A DNA stretch of 64,000 bases from CBDFNN01 sp965250215. Its GTDB lineage: Bacteria > Bacteroidota > Rhodothermia > Rhodothermales > DATKEJ01. The notes under the pieces are model-generated. The model was given only the letters and a program-made list of their open reading frames with translations. It had not been told where the DNA came from and did not search any database. Each line of letters opens with the position of its first letter. Position 1 is the first letter of the stretch. The position numbers and the translations under genes are program-made. The stretch is from NCBI GenBank assembly GCA_965250215.1, contig CBDFNN010000004.1:3162001-3226000 (forward strand). Reading direction: 5' to 3'. Positions 45,861-54,765 of this stretch are shown here, piece by piece.

Positions 45861-46376
45861 TTGCAAAATATTGACTGGAGAAGTTTCGTTAAAAAATGGT
45901 GGTTGTCCGCGCTATTGTTTCCGCTTGGTCTTTATGTCTTTCTGCAAAAGGGAAAGCCCTCTGATAGCTTCTGGCTTCTTACCCCTTTAGAAGGAGCAAA
46001 TTTTATTATCCACGAAGCTGGCCACAGCATATTCATATTCTTGGGCCAGTTTATCAGAGCCGCGGGTGGGACTTTGATGCAACTTCTCTTGCCGGGAGGA
46101 TTGGCGGTATATGCCCTTCGCCGGCACTACAGCGAAACAACCCAGCTGATGCTTTTTTGGCTTGGTCACAGTTTAATCAATGTCAGCGTCTATGCTGCCG
46201 ATGCGCGAGCGCAGACGCTTTCTCTTTATGGAGGCACTAAAGTTTATCACGACTGGCATTTCATGCTCGGCCAACTAGGAATCCTAGAATACGATCACAT
46301 CATCGGAAATGTCTTTTGGATTTCTTCGCTGCTAATTTTCATTCTCATGGCGCTCGCACCGCGGGATATGATTTGA
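45861..46376 (+). CDS. Small membrane protein with HExxH-type motif
   Basis: A 171-residue protein with about four hydrophobic segments (residues 12-30, 65-90, 95-120 and 150-168). The first membrane-adjacent segment carries HEAGH (residues about 52-56, NFIIHEAGHSIFIFLGQF), the zinc-binding layout of site-2-type membrane metalloproteases, but the protein is short and a third ligand is not obvious (His152 in YDHIIGN is a candidate). The start is TTG 45861; no ATG is better placed. It is 73 bp upstream of the primase-ligase cassette on the same strand. Function is unknown. Confidence 0.55.
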   Translation: MQNIDWRSFVKKWWLSALLFPLGLYVFLQKGKPSDSFWLLTPLEGANFIIHEAGHSIFIFLGQFIRAAGGTLMQLLLPGGLAVYALRRHYSETTQLMLFWLGHSLINVSVYAADARAQTLSLYGGTKVYHDWHFMLGQLGILEYDHIIGNVFWISSLLIFILMALAPRDMI

Positions 46377-46449
46377 GGTATAGCATGATTATTATACTCG
46401 AGCGGAGGTCCATCGAGGAGCTCTTTCTACATGGATAGTAAATCGAAAC

Positions 46450-47724
46450 ATGGCAAGTACTGCTCTCAGACTTATCGGAGAAGAATGGAAATCTCGAGCC
46501 AACGAGTTGGCAGATTGGGCCATGGATCATCTTGTTAATCGAAAAGATGTTTGGGGCCAATTCACTGTAGCAACACCTGAGGAGGAACGCAAGACAGGCA
46601 AGTCTTATAAAGTCTTAACCCTCCCACAGAAAGCCATGCGAGGAAAAGACATGGTTACTCTGGACAAACTAAGAAGGCATTTCAGTAGTATCCGACGGAA
46701 TCATCTCATCGGTCTTCACAGCATTAATGATTCCAATGAGTCAAAATGGATTGCAATTGACATCGATATGCATAGTGCCAATGCGACCGATGCAGAAGAT
46801 GTAAATCGTAGAAATTTCCGAGCTGCGCTGCATTGGTGGAAAAAACTTCAGAGCCAGGGCTACGATCCACTCCTAATGGACACGAATGGAATGGGAGGTT
46901 ATCACATTTGGATTCTTTTTGGTGAGCCGGTGCCCACGCCTGGCGTCTTTTTCCTCGCGAACAACTTGATCTCCGATTGGGAGGAGCAAAACCTCGATAT
47001 GAAACCAGAGACCTATCCCAAGAGACCCGTTCATGAGCAAGGTAAATTCGGAGCCTCACTTCGGCTTCCAGGCCTTCATCACTGGCGAGATCATTACACC
47101 AAAATTTGGAGTGGTGATGAATGGCTAGATGATCCTTGGCTTACTGGTAGTTCAGCAGTCGACATGATGTTGAACATAACTCCAGGCCCTCCTCCCCCCC
47201 AACCGACCCAAAAAGAAATCGATCAATGGGTCAGCCGAAAGCCGACGAAGAACAAAGCAGAATATGCCTCCCGCTCCGTTTTCGCGCACAAGAAAAAAGG
47301 CACTAGAACGCTCGAGCACAAGAACAAAAAGCGCCCGAAAGTTTGCCTTGACCTTGATGGCGTTCTCGCCATTTACGATGGCTGGAAGGGAGCAAAGGCA
47401 ATCGGGCCGCCGATTGATGGAGCACTTGAGTTTGCCCGCGAAATTGCCAGCTACGCAGATATCATTCTTTACAGCGTCCGCTTTAGTCCTGAAGGCTCTC
47501 CAGATCGAAAGTTGACAGCCAAGGAAATCATTGAGCGGATCGAGGTAACGCGAGTGTGGCTTAATGATCATGGATTTCCAGAAATGGAGATCTATATCGG
47601 CAAAGGAAAGCCGATAGCCAGCGTATATGTAGATGACCGTGCCGTCGTCTGCGATGCCCAGGAAGAAGGTCCTACGGCTTATTTGGGGATGGACGAACAG
47701 ATTCGCCGGCTTTGTAAGGTCTGA
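46450..47724 (+). CDS. Archaeo-eukaryotic primase-polymerase fused to HAD phosphatase
   Basis: A 424-residue cytoplasmic protein. Residues about 15-235 form an archaeo-eukaryotic primase (AEP)-type domain: the metal-binding pair Asp104-x-Asp106 in KWIAIDIDMHS, the GMGGYHIWILF motif (His152), and GASLRLPGLHHW (about 201-212), the third motif of TOTE- and LigD-like enzymes. A Lys-rich linker follows (residues 250-297). Residues about 297-424 are a HAD phosphatase: Asp301 and Asp303 in VCLDLDGVLA, Ser342 in ILYSVRF, and the acidic VYVDDRA motif near 392-398. Fusion of a template-copying and a phosphatase domain suggests cleaning and filling of broken ends. It is first in a four-gene cassette with an ATP-dependent ligase. 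Confidence 0.8.
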   Translation: MASTALRLIGEEWKSRANELADWAMDHLVNRKDVWGQFTVATPEEERKTGKSYKVLTLPQKAMRGKDMVTLDKLRRHFSSIRRNHLIGLHSINDSNESKWIAIDIDMHSANATDAEDVNRRNFRAALHWWKKLQSQGYDPLLMDTNGMGGYHIWILFGEPVPTPGVFFLANNLISDWEEQNLDMKPETYPKRPVHEQGKFGASLRLPGLHHWRDHYTKIWSGDEWLDDPWLTGSSAVDMMLNITPGPPPPQPTQKEIDQWVSRKPTKNKAEYASRSVFAHKKKGTRTLEHKNKKRPKVCLDLDGVLAIYDGWKGAKAIGPPIDGALEFAREIASYADIILYSVRFSPEGSPDRKLTAKEIIERIEVTRVWLNDHGFPEMEIYIGKGKPIASVYVDDRAVVCDAQEEGPTAYLGMDEQIRRLCKV

Positions 47725-47764
47725 CTATCAGATATTCTGACATTCTGATTTACTATCTTTCCAA

Positions 47765-48370
47765 ATGCCACGAACACTGCCATTTACCTACAAGGGAAAG
47801 GAGCTCGCTTTCACTATTCAGAAAGTCGATCGCTCCAAGCTCTATGGCTCGACCCAATTAGAGGTCCACGATGACCAAGGCCGATTGTGCGATCTGGCAA
47901 CCTTGGCCTCTGATGGAAAAACACTCATCCCCTACGGAGGAACGGCCTTCGGCTACATTACGCCGGAAGGTATGTGGCGCGACAAAAATGGACTCGTGCC
48001 GGTCAATATGGAAGGCAAGGAATTAGAAGCTGTCGAATCTAATTTCAAAGTGCCAACCGACCTAATCGAAAAGACCGATGTCGACGACTACCTATGGCAT
48101 AACATCCGGTTAGTATATGAACTAGATCCCGTGGGTACCTTGCCACCAGAATTCTTGAGTGAGATTTCTGATGGCGCAATTTTCAAGTTTAGCTTTAGCT
48201 ACCGAGGTGGCGTCGCTCCCGACGCGGCTTTTCTCTTTACAGACGATAGCGGAAATCTCTGGTTGATGGTAGGCAATAAGACGACTATCGATTACATCAA
48301 ACTAGAGCAACCTGGAGCAATTGCTGTCGATCCAGAAGAAGATGATCTGCTAGACTTTGACATGATGTAA
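47765..48370 (+). CDS. Unrecognised cassette protein, 201 residues
   Basis: A soluble, mostly beta-strand protein without signal peptide or membrane segment. The N-terminus begins PRTLPFTYKGKELAFTIQKV, followed by a short LYGSTQLEVHDDQGRLCD stretch resembling a small beta-barrel. The C-terminus is very acidic (DPEEDDLLDFDMM). I do not recognise a family. It follows the primase-HAD gene after 40 bp and is directly joined to the next gene (its last base is 48370, the next ATG is 48371), so it is translated as part of the cassette. A role as accessory or end-recognition factor is inference. Confidence 0.75.
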   Translation: MPRTLPFTYKGKELAFTIQKVDRSKLYGSTQLEVHDDQGRLCDLATLASDGKTLIPYGGTAFGYITPEGMWRDKNGLVPVNMEGKELEAVESNFKVPTDLIEKTDVDDYLWHNIRLVYELDPVGTLPPEFLSEISDGAIFKFSFSYRGGVAPDAAFLFTDDSGNLWLMVGNKTTIDYIKLEQPGAIAVDPEEDDLLDFDMM

Positions 48371-49072
48371 ATGCCAAATATTAATCTAACAGATAGTAGA
48401 GGGCGAGACGCTCAGGTCAAAGCAGAAGGGGTGCAAACTCCTCGCAACGTTCGTTATATAGATTCTGAGGGTGACCCAGTCTATACAAGGAAGATTCTTC
48501 AGGCGACGATCAAACACGACTATAACACCCTAGTCAAGAAATACGAAACTCCGGAAAGTCTTGGCAGAGCACTCTTCGAGGGTGATCCAGAAATTGACAC
48601 CGAGATATTTGGGAGATACCTTCAAGAAATCTCTCGCGTCTACATCAACCCCGATGAGGAGATCGTCTACCGAATTGAGCCGATCGAAATAAAACTCGAC
48701 ACCGAAGGAGAGGAAATTAGTCGAAAGATTCGAGAGCGTCTGCCATCTAACACAGATGACTCTCAGTACCCACTCAAGTGGACCGGAAAGATGCTCAAGA
48801 AAAGCGATGCCTTCCGACGTTTCGTCTTTTCTGGTAAAATGCAGATTACCCATGTCAATGGACTAACCTATGATTTTCTTCACAGCATGGCTACGGAGCT
48901 TGCCGAGGCCAAAAGTCTGCTCCTGATAGGTGGCGGTAAGAAAGGAAGCGACCCGCTCATTTTCCGAAGAGGCTCAGTCCCTTATCGAGGTTTTCTTGAA
49001 GGTCGAGTTGATGGAGATCGCTACGCACTCATACTTCATCTTTCGAAGATGGAATTAAAGCCGCCGGCCTAA
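48371..49072 (+). CDS. Unrecognised cassette protein, 233 residues
   Basis: A soluble protein rich in charged residues, with no signal peptide. The first 75 or so residues contain basic and acidic turns (NVRYIDSEGDPVYTRKILQA), then a central helical region, and a C-terminal segment with a short glycine-lysine loop (LLLIGGGKKGSDPLIFRRG) and strand-rich end. No family is recognised. Its stop overlaps the ligase start as TAATG (1 nt), which implies translational coupling with the ligase and a shared job. Confidence 0.75.
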   Translation: MPNINLTDSRGRDAQVKAEGVQTPRNVRYIDSEGDPVYTRKILQATIKHDYNTLVKKYETPESLGRALFEGDPEIDTEIFGRYLQEISRVYINPDEEIVYRIEPIEIKLDTEGEEISRKIRERLPSNTDDSQYPLKWTGKMLKKSDAFRRFVFSGKMQITHVNGLTYDFLHSMATELAEAKSLLLIGGGKKGSDPLIFRRGSVPYRGFLEGRVDGDRYALILHLSKMELKPPA

Positions 49073-50547
49073 TGGGAATCGTAGATCTAAAGCAGACGAA
49101 GAAGAAGTTTGGGAGCTACTTCATTGGTAAGTCCTCTGCCATGGAAGACACCTCCATTCTTCCAAAGGTTCAACGATTCAGAAGGCAATTGGGATCGACT
49201 ATGCGTGCCTTCGACAAAAGCGGTCTTTTAAAAAAAGTACCTGACTCAGACTATTTTGTCAGCCGCAAGGTAGACGGAGAATACACAGTTCTAGTTTTCC
49301 AAGATGATGATGCCATTACGATCAACCCAGGCGGAACGGTAAGAGTTGGCCTACCCTTTATGCAGGAAGCGGCAGCAATCTTGAAAGAGACTGGTGTAAA
49401 AAAAGCTTTGATCGCCGGCGAGCTCTATGCAAGAGTTGAGGGTAAAAGCAGAACTCGTATTCACGATGTCATCAGACTTGCACGAGGAGCAAAGGCTCAA
49501 GGAGATCTTGATTCGCTTCATTTCGCCGTCTTCGATATTTACGAGATCGATGATGAACTAGTCCGGGGTGGATTTGCTGAAGTCCATCCAAAAATCGTCG
49601 AATGGTTTGGCGAGGGAGACAAAGTCCATTCGATCGAAACCAAAATGGCAAAGACTGCCAAAGAAGTGGCGACCATTTTTGACCAATGGGTCGAAGATGA
49701 AGGTGAAGAGGGAGTGGTTATTCGGAGTGACAGTTCAGGAATGTTCAAAATTAAACCACGACACACCCTAGACGTGGTGGTTGTCGGGTTCACTGAAGGT
49801 ACGGATGATCGAGTGGGCTGGCTGCATGACATGCTATTGGGCATCGTCAGGAGTAGCGGAAATATTCAGGTCCTTGGAAAAGTAGGCGGAGGTTTTTCTG
49901 ATGATCAACGGCGTGATCTCCTCACCAATCTCAAAACACTAGTATGTGAGAGCGACTACGCAGAAGTAAACTCCGATCGAGTAGCCTATCAAATGGTACG
50001 TCCTGAATGGGTCATCGAAATTTCCTGTCTCGATCTAATTTCACGAACGACTCGAGGAGGCACCATTGATCGCATGGTCCTTTCCTGGGACGAGGACAAA
50101 AAGAAATGGGAGGCCGTTCGAAGACTTCCCTTGGTCAGTGTCATCTCACCCCAATTCATTCGAATAAGAGAAGACAAGGAGCCGGAAGAGGAGGATGTTC
50201 GATTTTCCCAGCTTACAGATTTGGTAGACATCCCAGAAGCTGATCGGACGGCAAAAGAGCTTGACCTTCCCAAAAGTACAGTCATGCATCGGGTTGTTGC
50301 GACCAAAGTACTAAGAGGTGCTGAAATGATTCGCAAGCTTGTTGTTTGGAAGACTAACAAGGATGAGGAAACTACTGAATATCCAGCCTACGTTTTACAT
50401 CTAACAGACTTTAGTCCAAACAGAAAAAGTCCCCTTGATCACGAGATCAGGGTCAGCAACTCTGAGGAGCAAATATTGGAGTTCTTTGAAGAATGGAAGA
50501 CCAAATATTTCGTAGGAGGTTGGGAGGTCGAGGACGATTCTGTCTAG
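49072..50547 (+). CDS. ATP-dependent polynucleotide ligase
   Basis: A 491-residue ligase of the nucleotidyltransferase superfamily. Motif I is RKVDGEY with the AMP-accepting Lys66, motif III is AGELYAR (Glu117), motif IIIa is FAVFDIYEI (about 151-159), motif IV is EEGVVIRS (Glu213), and motif V is MFKIKPR (Lys226, Lys228). An OB-fold follows (VVVVGFTEG onward) and then about 180 residues of C-terminal extension rich in charged residues that I do not recognise. The start is fixed by the TAATG overlap. The enzyme should seal nicks or breaks in DNA (an RNA substrate cannot be excluded). No Ku gene is in the window. Confidence 0.88.
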   Translation: MGIVDLKQTKKKFGSYFIGKSSAMEDTSILPKVQRFRRQLGSTMRAFDKSGLLKKVPDSDYFVSRKVDGEYTVLVFQDDDAITINPGGTVRVGLPFMQEAAAILKETGVKKALIAGELYARVEGKSRTRIHDVIRLARGAKAQGDLDSLHFAVFDIYEIDDELVRGGFAEVHPKIVEWFGEGDKVHSIETKMAKTAKEVATIFDQWVEDEGEEGVVIRSDSSGMFKIKPRHTLDVVVVGFTEGTDDRVGWLHDMLLGIVRSSGNIQVLGKVGGGFSDDQRRDLLTNLKTLVCESDYAEVNSDRVAYQMVRPEWVIEISCLDLISRTTRGGTIDRMVLSWDEDKKKWEAVRRLPLVSVISPQFIRIREDKEPEEEDVRFSQLTDLVDIPEADRTAKELDLPKSTVMHRVVATKVLRGAEMIRKLVVWKTNKDEETTEYPAYVLHLTDFSPNRKSPLDHEIRVSNSEEQILEFFEEWKTKYFVGGWEVEDDSV

Positions 50548-50602
50548 TCGTCCTAAAAATCATTTTGTTTTAAGCTGATTGTGGAATCGACATTTGAATC
50601 AG

Positions 50603-50767
50603 TGTTCCGTTTGCAGTGTTCCGTTTTCCGAGAACATCTCCAACGACAAACTGAATTATCAGCTGTTTTCTGACGCATTGACTGACTCTTTTGGATCCGA
50701 CGAATCTGATTTCTCATGAGGACGTTTTGTTGCAAACTTCGGAAAACGGAACACAGTAAACGGCACG
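50603..50767. repeat. Inverted heptad arrays between ligase and pckA
   Basis: The left arm (50603-50630) is TGTTCCG, TTTGCAG, TGTTCCG, TTTTCCG, and the right arm (50740-50767) is CGGAAAA, CGGAACA, CAGTAAA, CGGCACG, its near-exact reverse complement over 28 nt. The spacer is about 110 nt and has no gene. The whole gap 50548-50875 holds no other feature I can support. Confidence 0.7.
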
Positions 50768-50875
50768 CGTCCCATCGTGAATTGCATTTTAAGAAGAATA
50801 TATCCCGAACATAATCGGACTCATTCGTAAGACAGCCTTTACCTTAAAAAAGCGCTTACAAACCGTCACAAAGTA

Positions 50876-52471
50876 ATGAGCAAAGGCATCGAAAAATCTG
50901 GTATTAACAAAAAGCTTATTCGCAAGAATTTGCGACCTGCCAAATTGGTCGAAGCGACCTTAATCAACGGACATGGCAAACTTAGCAGTCCAGGAGCCTT
51001 GGTGATCAATACAGGTAAATTTACAGGCCGCTCACCCAAGGACAGATTCATCGTCAAAGATGATATCACGGAGAGTCGAGTGGATTGGGGGGAAGTCAAT
51101 CAGTCCATCTCCTCTGAAGCATTCGACCGTCTTTATAAGAAGGTAGTAGACTATGCCAACACCCTTGACAATGTTTACATGCGCGATGCACACGCCTGTG
51201 CGCATCCCAAATATCAGATGAATGTCAGGGTCTACACGGAATTCGCGTGGGCCAGTATGTTTGCTTACAACATGTTCTTGAGACCGACCGTCAAAGAGCT
51301 AGCTGATTTCAAACCAGAATGGCGCGTCCTCGCCTTTCCTGGTGTCCTAGCTGATCCTGAAACAGATGAGACTCGGCAGGAGAACTTCGCGATTATCAAC
51401 TTCACCAAGAAATGTATTATCATCGGTGGAACGGCATACACGGGTGAAATCAAAAAGGGCATCTTCTCAGCACTAAATTTTATTCTGCCTGAAAACGATG
51501 GCGTCCTGCCAATGCACTGCTCGGCAAACGTCGGTGCAGAGGGCGACACCGCGCTTTTCTTTGGACTCTCAGGAACGGGCAAAACAACGCTCTCCAACGA
51601 TCCTGAAAGAAGACTAATCGGTGACGATGAGCACGGTTGGGCGAAGACTACCGTCTTTAATTTCGAAGGAGGATGCTATGCCAAAACCATTGATCTCTCC
51701 CCCACGAAAGAACCTCAAATATTTAAAGCCATCAAGTTCGGCGCACTTCTGGAGAACATCGGATATCAAGAAGATGATTGCACACCTGACTATACCGACA
51801 CGGATATTACACCTAATACCCGGGTGAGCTATCCGATCTATCATATCGACAATATCATGTTTAAGTCGAGAGGTGATTTACCGGAAAATGTATTTTTCCT
51901 AACCGCCGATGCATTTGGCGTTCTTCCCCCAATCTCAAAGCTGACAACCAGTCAGGCTATGTACCACTTTATTAGTGGATACACCGCAAAAATCGCAGGA
52001 ACTGAAGAAGGTATCAATGAGCCCCTCGCTACATTCTCATCTTGTTTTGGCGCTCCCTTTCTTCCCTTGCATCCGACTGAATACGCCAAAATGCTGGGTG
52101 AAAAAATCGATATACGAAATAACGATCGCCCTGGAGAAGTGGGAGTCTGGTTGATCAATACTGGATGGACTGGAGGTCCCTATGGAGAGGGATCGAGAAT
52201 CGAACTGGCCTTTACGCGTGCGATGGTAAAAGCAGCCTTGCAAGCCGATTTGGATAATGTCGAATATGTTAACCATCCGATTTTCAAAGTTGCTGTCCCT
52301 CAGTCTTGCCCCGATGTACCCAACGCTATCCTGAATCCGCGAGACACCTGGCGTAACGAGAACGCCTACGATCAGCAAGCAAAGATGCTAGCGGGCTTAT
52401 TCAGCAAGAATTTCGCTCAATTTGCCGAGAAGGCTTCCGAAGAGATCGTTGCCGCTGGACCAGCCGTCTAG
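50876..52471 (+). CDS. pckA: Phosphoenolpyruvate carboxykinase, ATP-dependent
   Basis: A 531-residue gluconeogenic enzyme that converts oxaloacetate and ATP to phosphoenolpyruvate. The kinase P-loop is GLSGTGKTT (residues 230-238), followed by IGDDEHGW. FTGRSPKDRF near residue 50 and the metal and substrate segments AYTGEIKKGIFS are conserved. It fits growth on amino acids such as tyrosine and hydroxyproline degraded by neighbouring genes. It is followed after 5 bp by the flavin reductase gene. Confidence 0.97.
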   Translation: MSKGIEKSGINKKLIRKNLRPAKLVEATLINGHGKLSSPGALVINTGKFTGRSPKDRFIVKDDITESRVDWGEVNQSISSEAFDRLYKKVVDYANTLDNVYMRDAHACAHPKYQMNVRVYTEFAWASMFAYNMFLRPTVKELADFKPEWRVLAFPGVLADPETDETRQENFAIINFTKKCIIIGGTAYTGEIKKGIFSALNFILPENDGVLPMHCSANVGAEGDTALFFGLSGTGKTTLSNDPERRLIGDDEHGWAKTTVFNFEGGCYAKTIDLSPTKEPQIFKAIKFGALLENIGYQEDDCTPDYTDTDITPNTRVSYPIYHIDNIMFKSRGDLPENVFFLTADAFGVLPPISKLTTSQAMYHFISGYTAKIAGTEEGINEPLATFSSCFGAPFLPLHPTEYAKMLGEKIDIRNNDRPGEVGVWLINTGWTGGPYGEGSRIELAFTRAMVKAALQADLDNVEYVNHPIFKVAVPQSCPDVPNAILNPRDTWRNENAYDQQAKMLAGLFSKNFAQFAEKASEEIVAAGPAV

Positions 52472-52476
52472 AAGAA

Positions 52477-53367
52477 ATGAGCGAATCTGAGTATCTATCA
52501 CTTAGTACTGATGAGCTTTCTCAGCCTGAGCTGCACTCCTTTCTATTGACAGCCGTTGCACCTAGACCAATAGCATTAGTTAGCACCGTCGATGGCGACG
52601 GAAGAGTCAATCTCTCTCCTTTCAGTTTCTTCAATGTATTCAGCTCCAATCCGCCGATCATGATATTCTCTCCTGCGAGAAGAGGGAGAGACAATACGAC
52701 GAAGCATACCTACGAAAACCTCAAGATCATCGGAGAGGTGGTAATAAACATCGTCAATTATTCGATGGTCGAAAAGACTTCTCTTGCATCAACGGAATAC
52801 GACAAAGGGGTGAATGAATTCAAGAAGTCCGGTCTCACAGAGATACCATCAGACCTCATCAGACCACCTCGTGTAAAAGAGTCACCCGTAGCTTTTGAGT
52901 GCAGTGTTGATCGAATCATTGAGTTGGGAGACCAGGGAGGAGCCGGAAATCTAGTCTTTGCTCGGGTATTGCGGATCCACATCAACAAGAACTACCTGAA
53001 TGAAGAAGGAAAACTAGATCCATTGAATTTGGATCAAGTAGCTAGAATGGGTGGAAATTGGTACAGTCGATCTAGCAGTGACTCGATGTTTGAAATTGAA
53101 AAACCTCTACGATCAAAAGGCATAGGTGTAGACTCATTGCCAGCCTCAGTAAGAAACAGCGAAATACTAAGCGGAAATGACCTAGGCCAACTTGGCAATA
53201 TGGAAAATTTCCCTAGAGATGAAGTGCTAGCTGGAGTTCTTGCGATGCCTCAGTTCATCGCAAATGGCGACAGAAATTTCCACCATTCTCTCGCAAAAGA
53301 CTTGCTAGCTCGGGGAGAAAAGGAAAAGGCCCTAGCCATTCTAATAGCTTCGGACAAACAGGGTTGA
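52477..53367 (+). CDS. Flavin reductase-like (FMN-binding split barrel) protein
   Basis: A 296-residue cytoplasmic protein. The N-terminal 200 residues match the flavin reductase-like domain: TAVAPRPIALVST, NLSPFSFFNVFSSNPPI, and the CSVDRIIELG region near residue 140. The C-terminal 95 residues are an extension with SLPASVRNSEILSGNDLGQLG. Bacteroidota often carry this family next to homogentisate dioxygenase and fumarylacetoacetase, as here (both lie directly downstream on the other strand), although its role in that pathway is not established. Confidence 0.82.
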   Translation: MSESEYLSLSTDELSQPELHSFLLTAVAPRPIALVSTVDGDGRVNLSPFSFFNVFSSNPPIMIFSPARRGRDNTTKHTYENLKIIGEVVINIVNYSMVEKTSLASTEYDKGVNEFKKSGLTEIPSDLIRPPRVKESPVAFECSVDRIIELGDQGGAGNLVFARVLRIHINKNYLNEEGKLDPLNLDQVARMGGNWYSRSSSDSMFEIEKPLRSKGIGVDSLPASVRNSEILSGNDLGQLGNMENFPRDEVLAGVLAMPQFIANGDRNFHHSLAKDLLARGEKEKALAILIASDKQG

Positions 53368-53498
53368 GTCAAACGGCTTAGCGTTTTCATGCCCCTCACC
53401 TAACCTAAGCTCGAAGCCGAAACGCGATTTCCAGCGATCCTCCAACTGAGCGAGCTTGAGCTGTAGAATTAAGCTTCTAACTAACTTTTACGTTTTCT

Positions 53499-54734
53499 TT
53501 ACTTAGCTGGAAAGATCTCTCCAGCAACTTCGCCAAAACCGACCCGAACTCCACCTTTAGAGGCATGTCCTCTCATGGTGACGAGATCGCCGTCGTGAAG
53601 AAAGGATCTTTGAGATCCGTCCTTTAGGCTAAGAGGTCGCTGTCCAGTCCAAGCTAGTTCAAGCATCGAGCCATAGGACGACTCATCTTTCCCACTGATC
53701 GTGCCAGAAGCCATCAAATCCCCGACTCGGACATTGCACCCATTGCTAGTGTGGTGTGCAAGTTGCTGCGCCATATTCCAATACATATAACTAAAATTGG
53801 ATCGGCTAATAATCTCGTCTTCTCCCCCTTTTGGCTGAAGGCTTACCTCAAGGTCTATATTGAAATTAGAAGGTCTATGTGACAGCAGGTAGGGTAAGAC
53901 TTCAGGTTGCTGCTCGGGTCCAGTAACTCTGACGAACTCGAGGGCATCGAGAGTTACTACCCATGGAGACATGGAGGAAGCGAAACTCTTTCCCAAGAAA
54001 GGACCAAGAGGAACGTATTCCCATTTCTGGATATCTCGGGCAGACCAATCGTTGAAGAGCACCAAACCAAAAATGTAGTTCTCGGCATCAGAGACTGAAA
54101 TCGAATTTCCCAAGGCAGACGTCTGACCGATTACAAAGCCCATTTCCAGTTCGAAATCCACTCGGCCCGATGCTTTGAAAACTGGAGCAGTTTCATTCTT
54201 TGGCACCACTTGACCGACAGGCCTTGCAACGGGCGTTCCGCTGACCACGACAGAAGACGCTCGACCATGATAGCCAACCGGCAAATGTCGCCAATTGGGC
54301 AGCAAAGCGTTCTCTGGATCTCTAAACATCTTACCGACATTGGTGGCGTGCTCAATACTCGAATAGAAATCAGTATAATCGCCGATATCCACCGGCAAAT
54401 GGACCTCAAGAGAATCCAGGTCATGCAGGAGATCAGGGTGCTCTCTCAAAGGCGAGTTTTCATCTGACAGAAGCTTCTGAATTTGCAGTCGGGCTGCAGA
54501 TGTCTTCTCCTTTCCCAAGGCCATAAAGGCATTGATAGAGGACCGAGAAAAAACCTGTGGATCGATGTCACTCAACAACTCAAGCTCAGCGACTCCTAGT
54601 AAATCTAATACCTTCTCACCGATACGCACCCCCACTCGCGGCCTAAGCTCAGAAGAAGAAATCACTCCAAATGGAATGTTATGTATGGAAAAATCCGAAT
54701 CTTCGGAGATAACTAGCCAGCTATTCAGGTTCAT
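53499..54734 (-). CDS. Fumarylacetoacetase
   Basis: A 411-residue hydrolase, the last step of tyrosine and phenylalanine degradation, giving fumarate and acetoacetate. The N-terminal SH3-like domain is followed by the catalytic domain, with YTDFYSSIEHATNVGKMFR (metal-binding Asp, and the catalytic His), RPVGQVVPKN, FELEMGFVIGQ (acidic metal ligands), NDWSARDIQKWEYVPLGPFLGKSF and GDLMASGTISGK. It lies downstream of homogentisate dioxygenase on the same strand, separated by the perfect heptamer repeat. Usual gene names are fahA or hpcE; I leave the symbol open. Confidence 0.95.
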   Translation of the reverse strand: MNLNSWLVISEDSDFSIHNIPFGVISSSELRPRVGVRIGEKVLDLLGVAELELLSDIDPQVFSRSSINAFMALGKEKTSAARLQIQKLLSDENSPLREHPDLLHDLDSLEVHLPVDIGDYTDFYSSIEHATNVGKMFRDPENALLPNWRHLPVGYHGRASSVVVSGTPVARPVGQVVPKNETAPVFKASGRVDFELEMGFVIGQTSALGNSISVSDAENYIFGLVLFNDWSARDIQKWEYVPLGPFLGKSFASSMSPWVVTLDALEFVRVTGPEQQPEVLPYLLSHRPSNFNIDLEVSLQPKGGEDEIISRSNFSYMYWNMAQQLAHHTSNGCNVRVGDLMASGTISGKDESSYGSMLELAWTGQRPLSLKDGSQRSFLHDGDLVTMRGHASKGGVRVGFGEVAGEIFPAK

Positions 54735-54765
54735 TGGTTTTAGTTAATAGTCTCTAATAATTTTT

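Noticed and set aside
47718..47765. Another periodic array between the primase-HAD gene and the next gene (GATATTCT, GACATTCT, GATTTACT)
   Set aside because: The period here is 8, not 7, and only three to four units are present, so I do not count it with the heptad family; the AGTCGAGG/AGTCCAGT units at 17001-17024 are similar and also left out.
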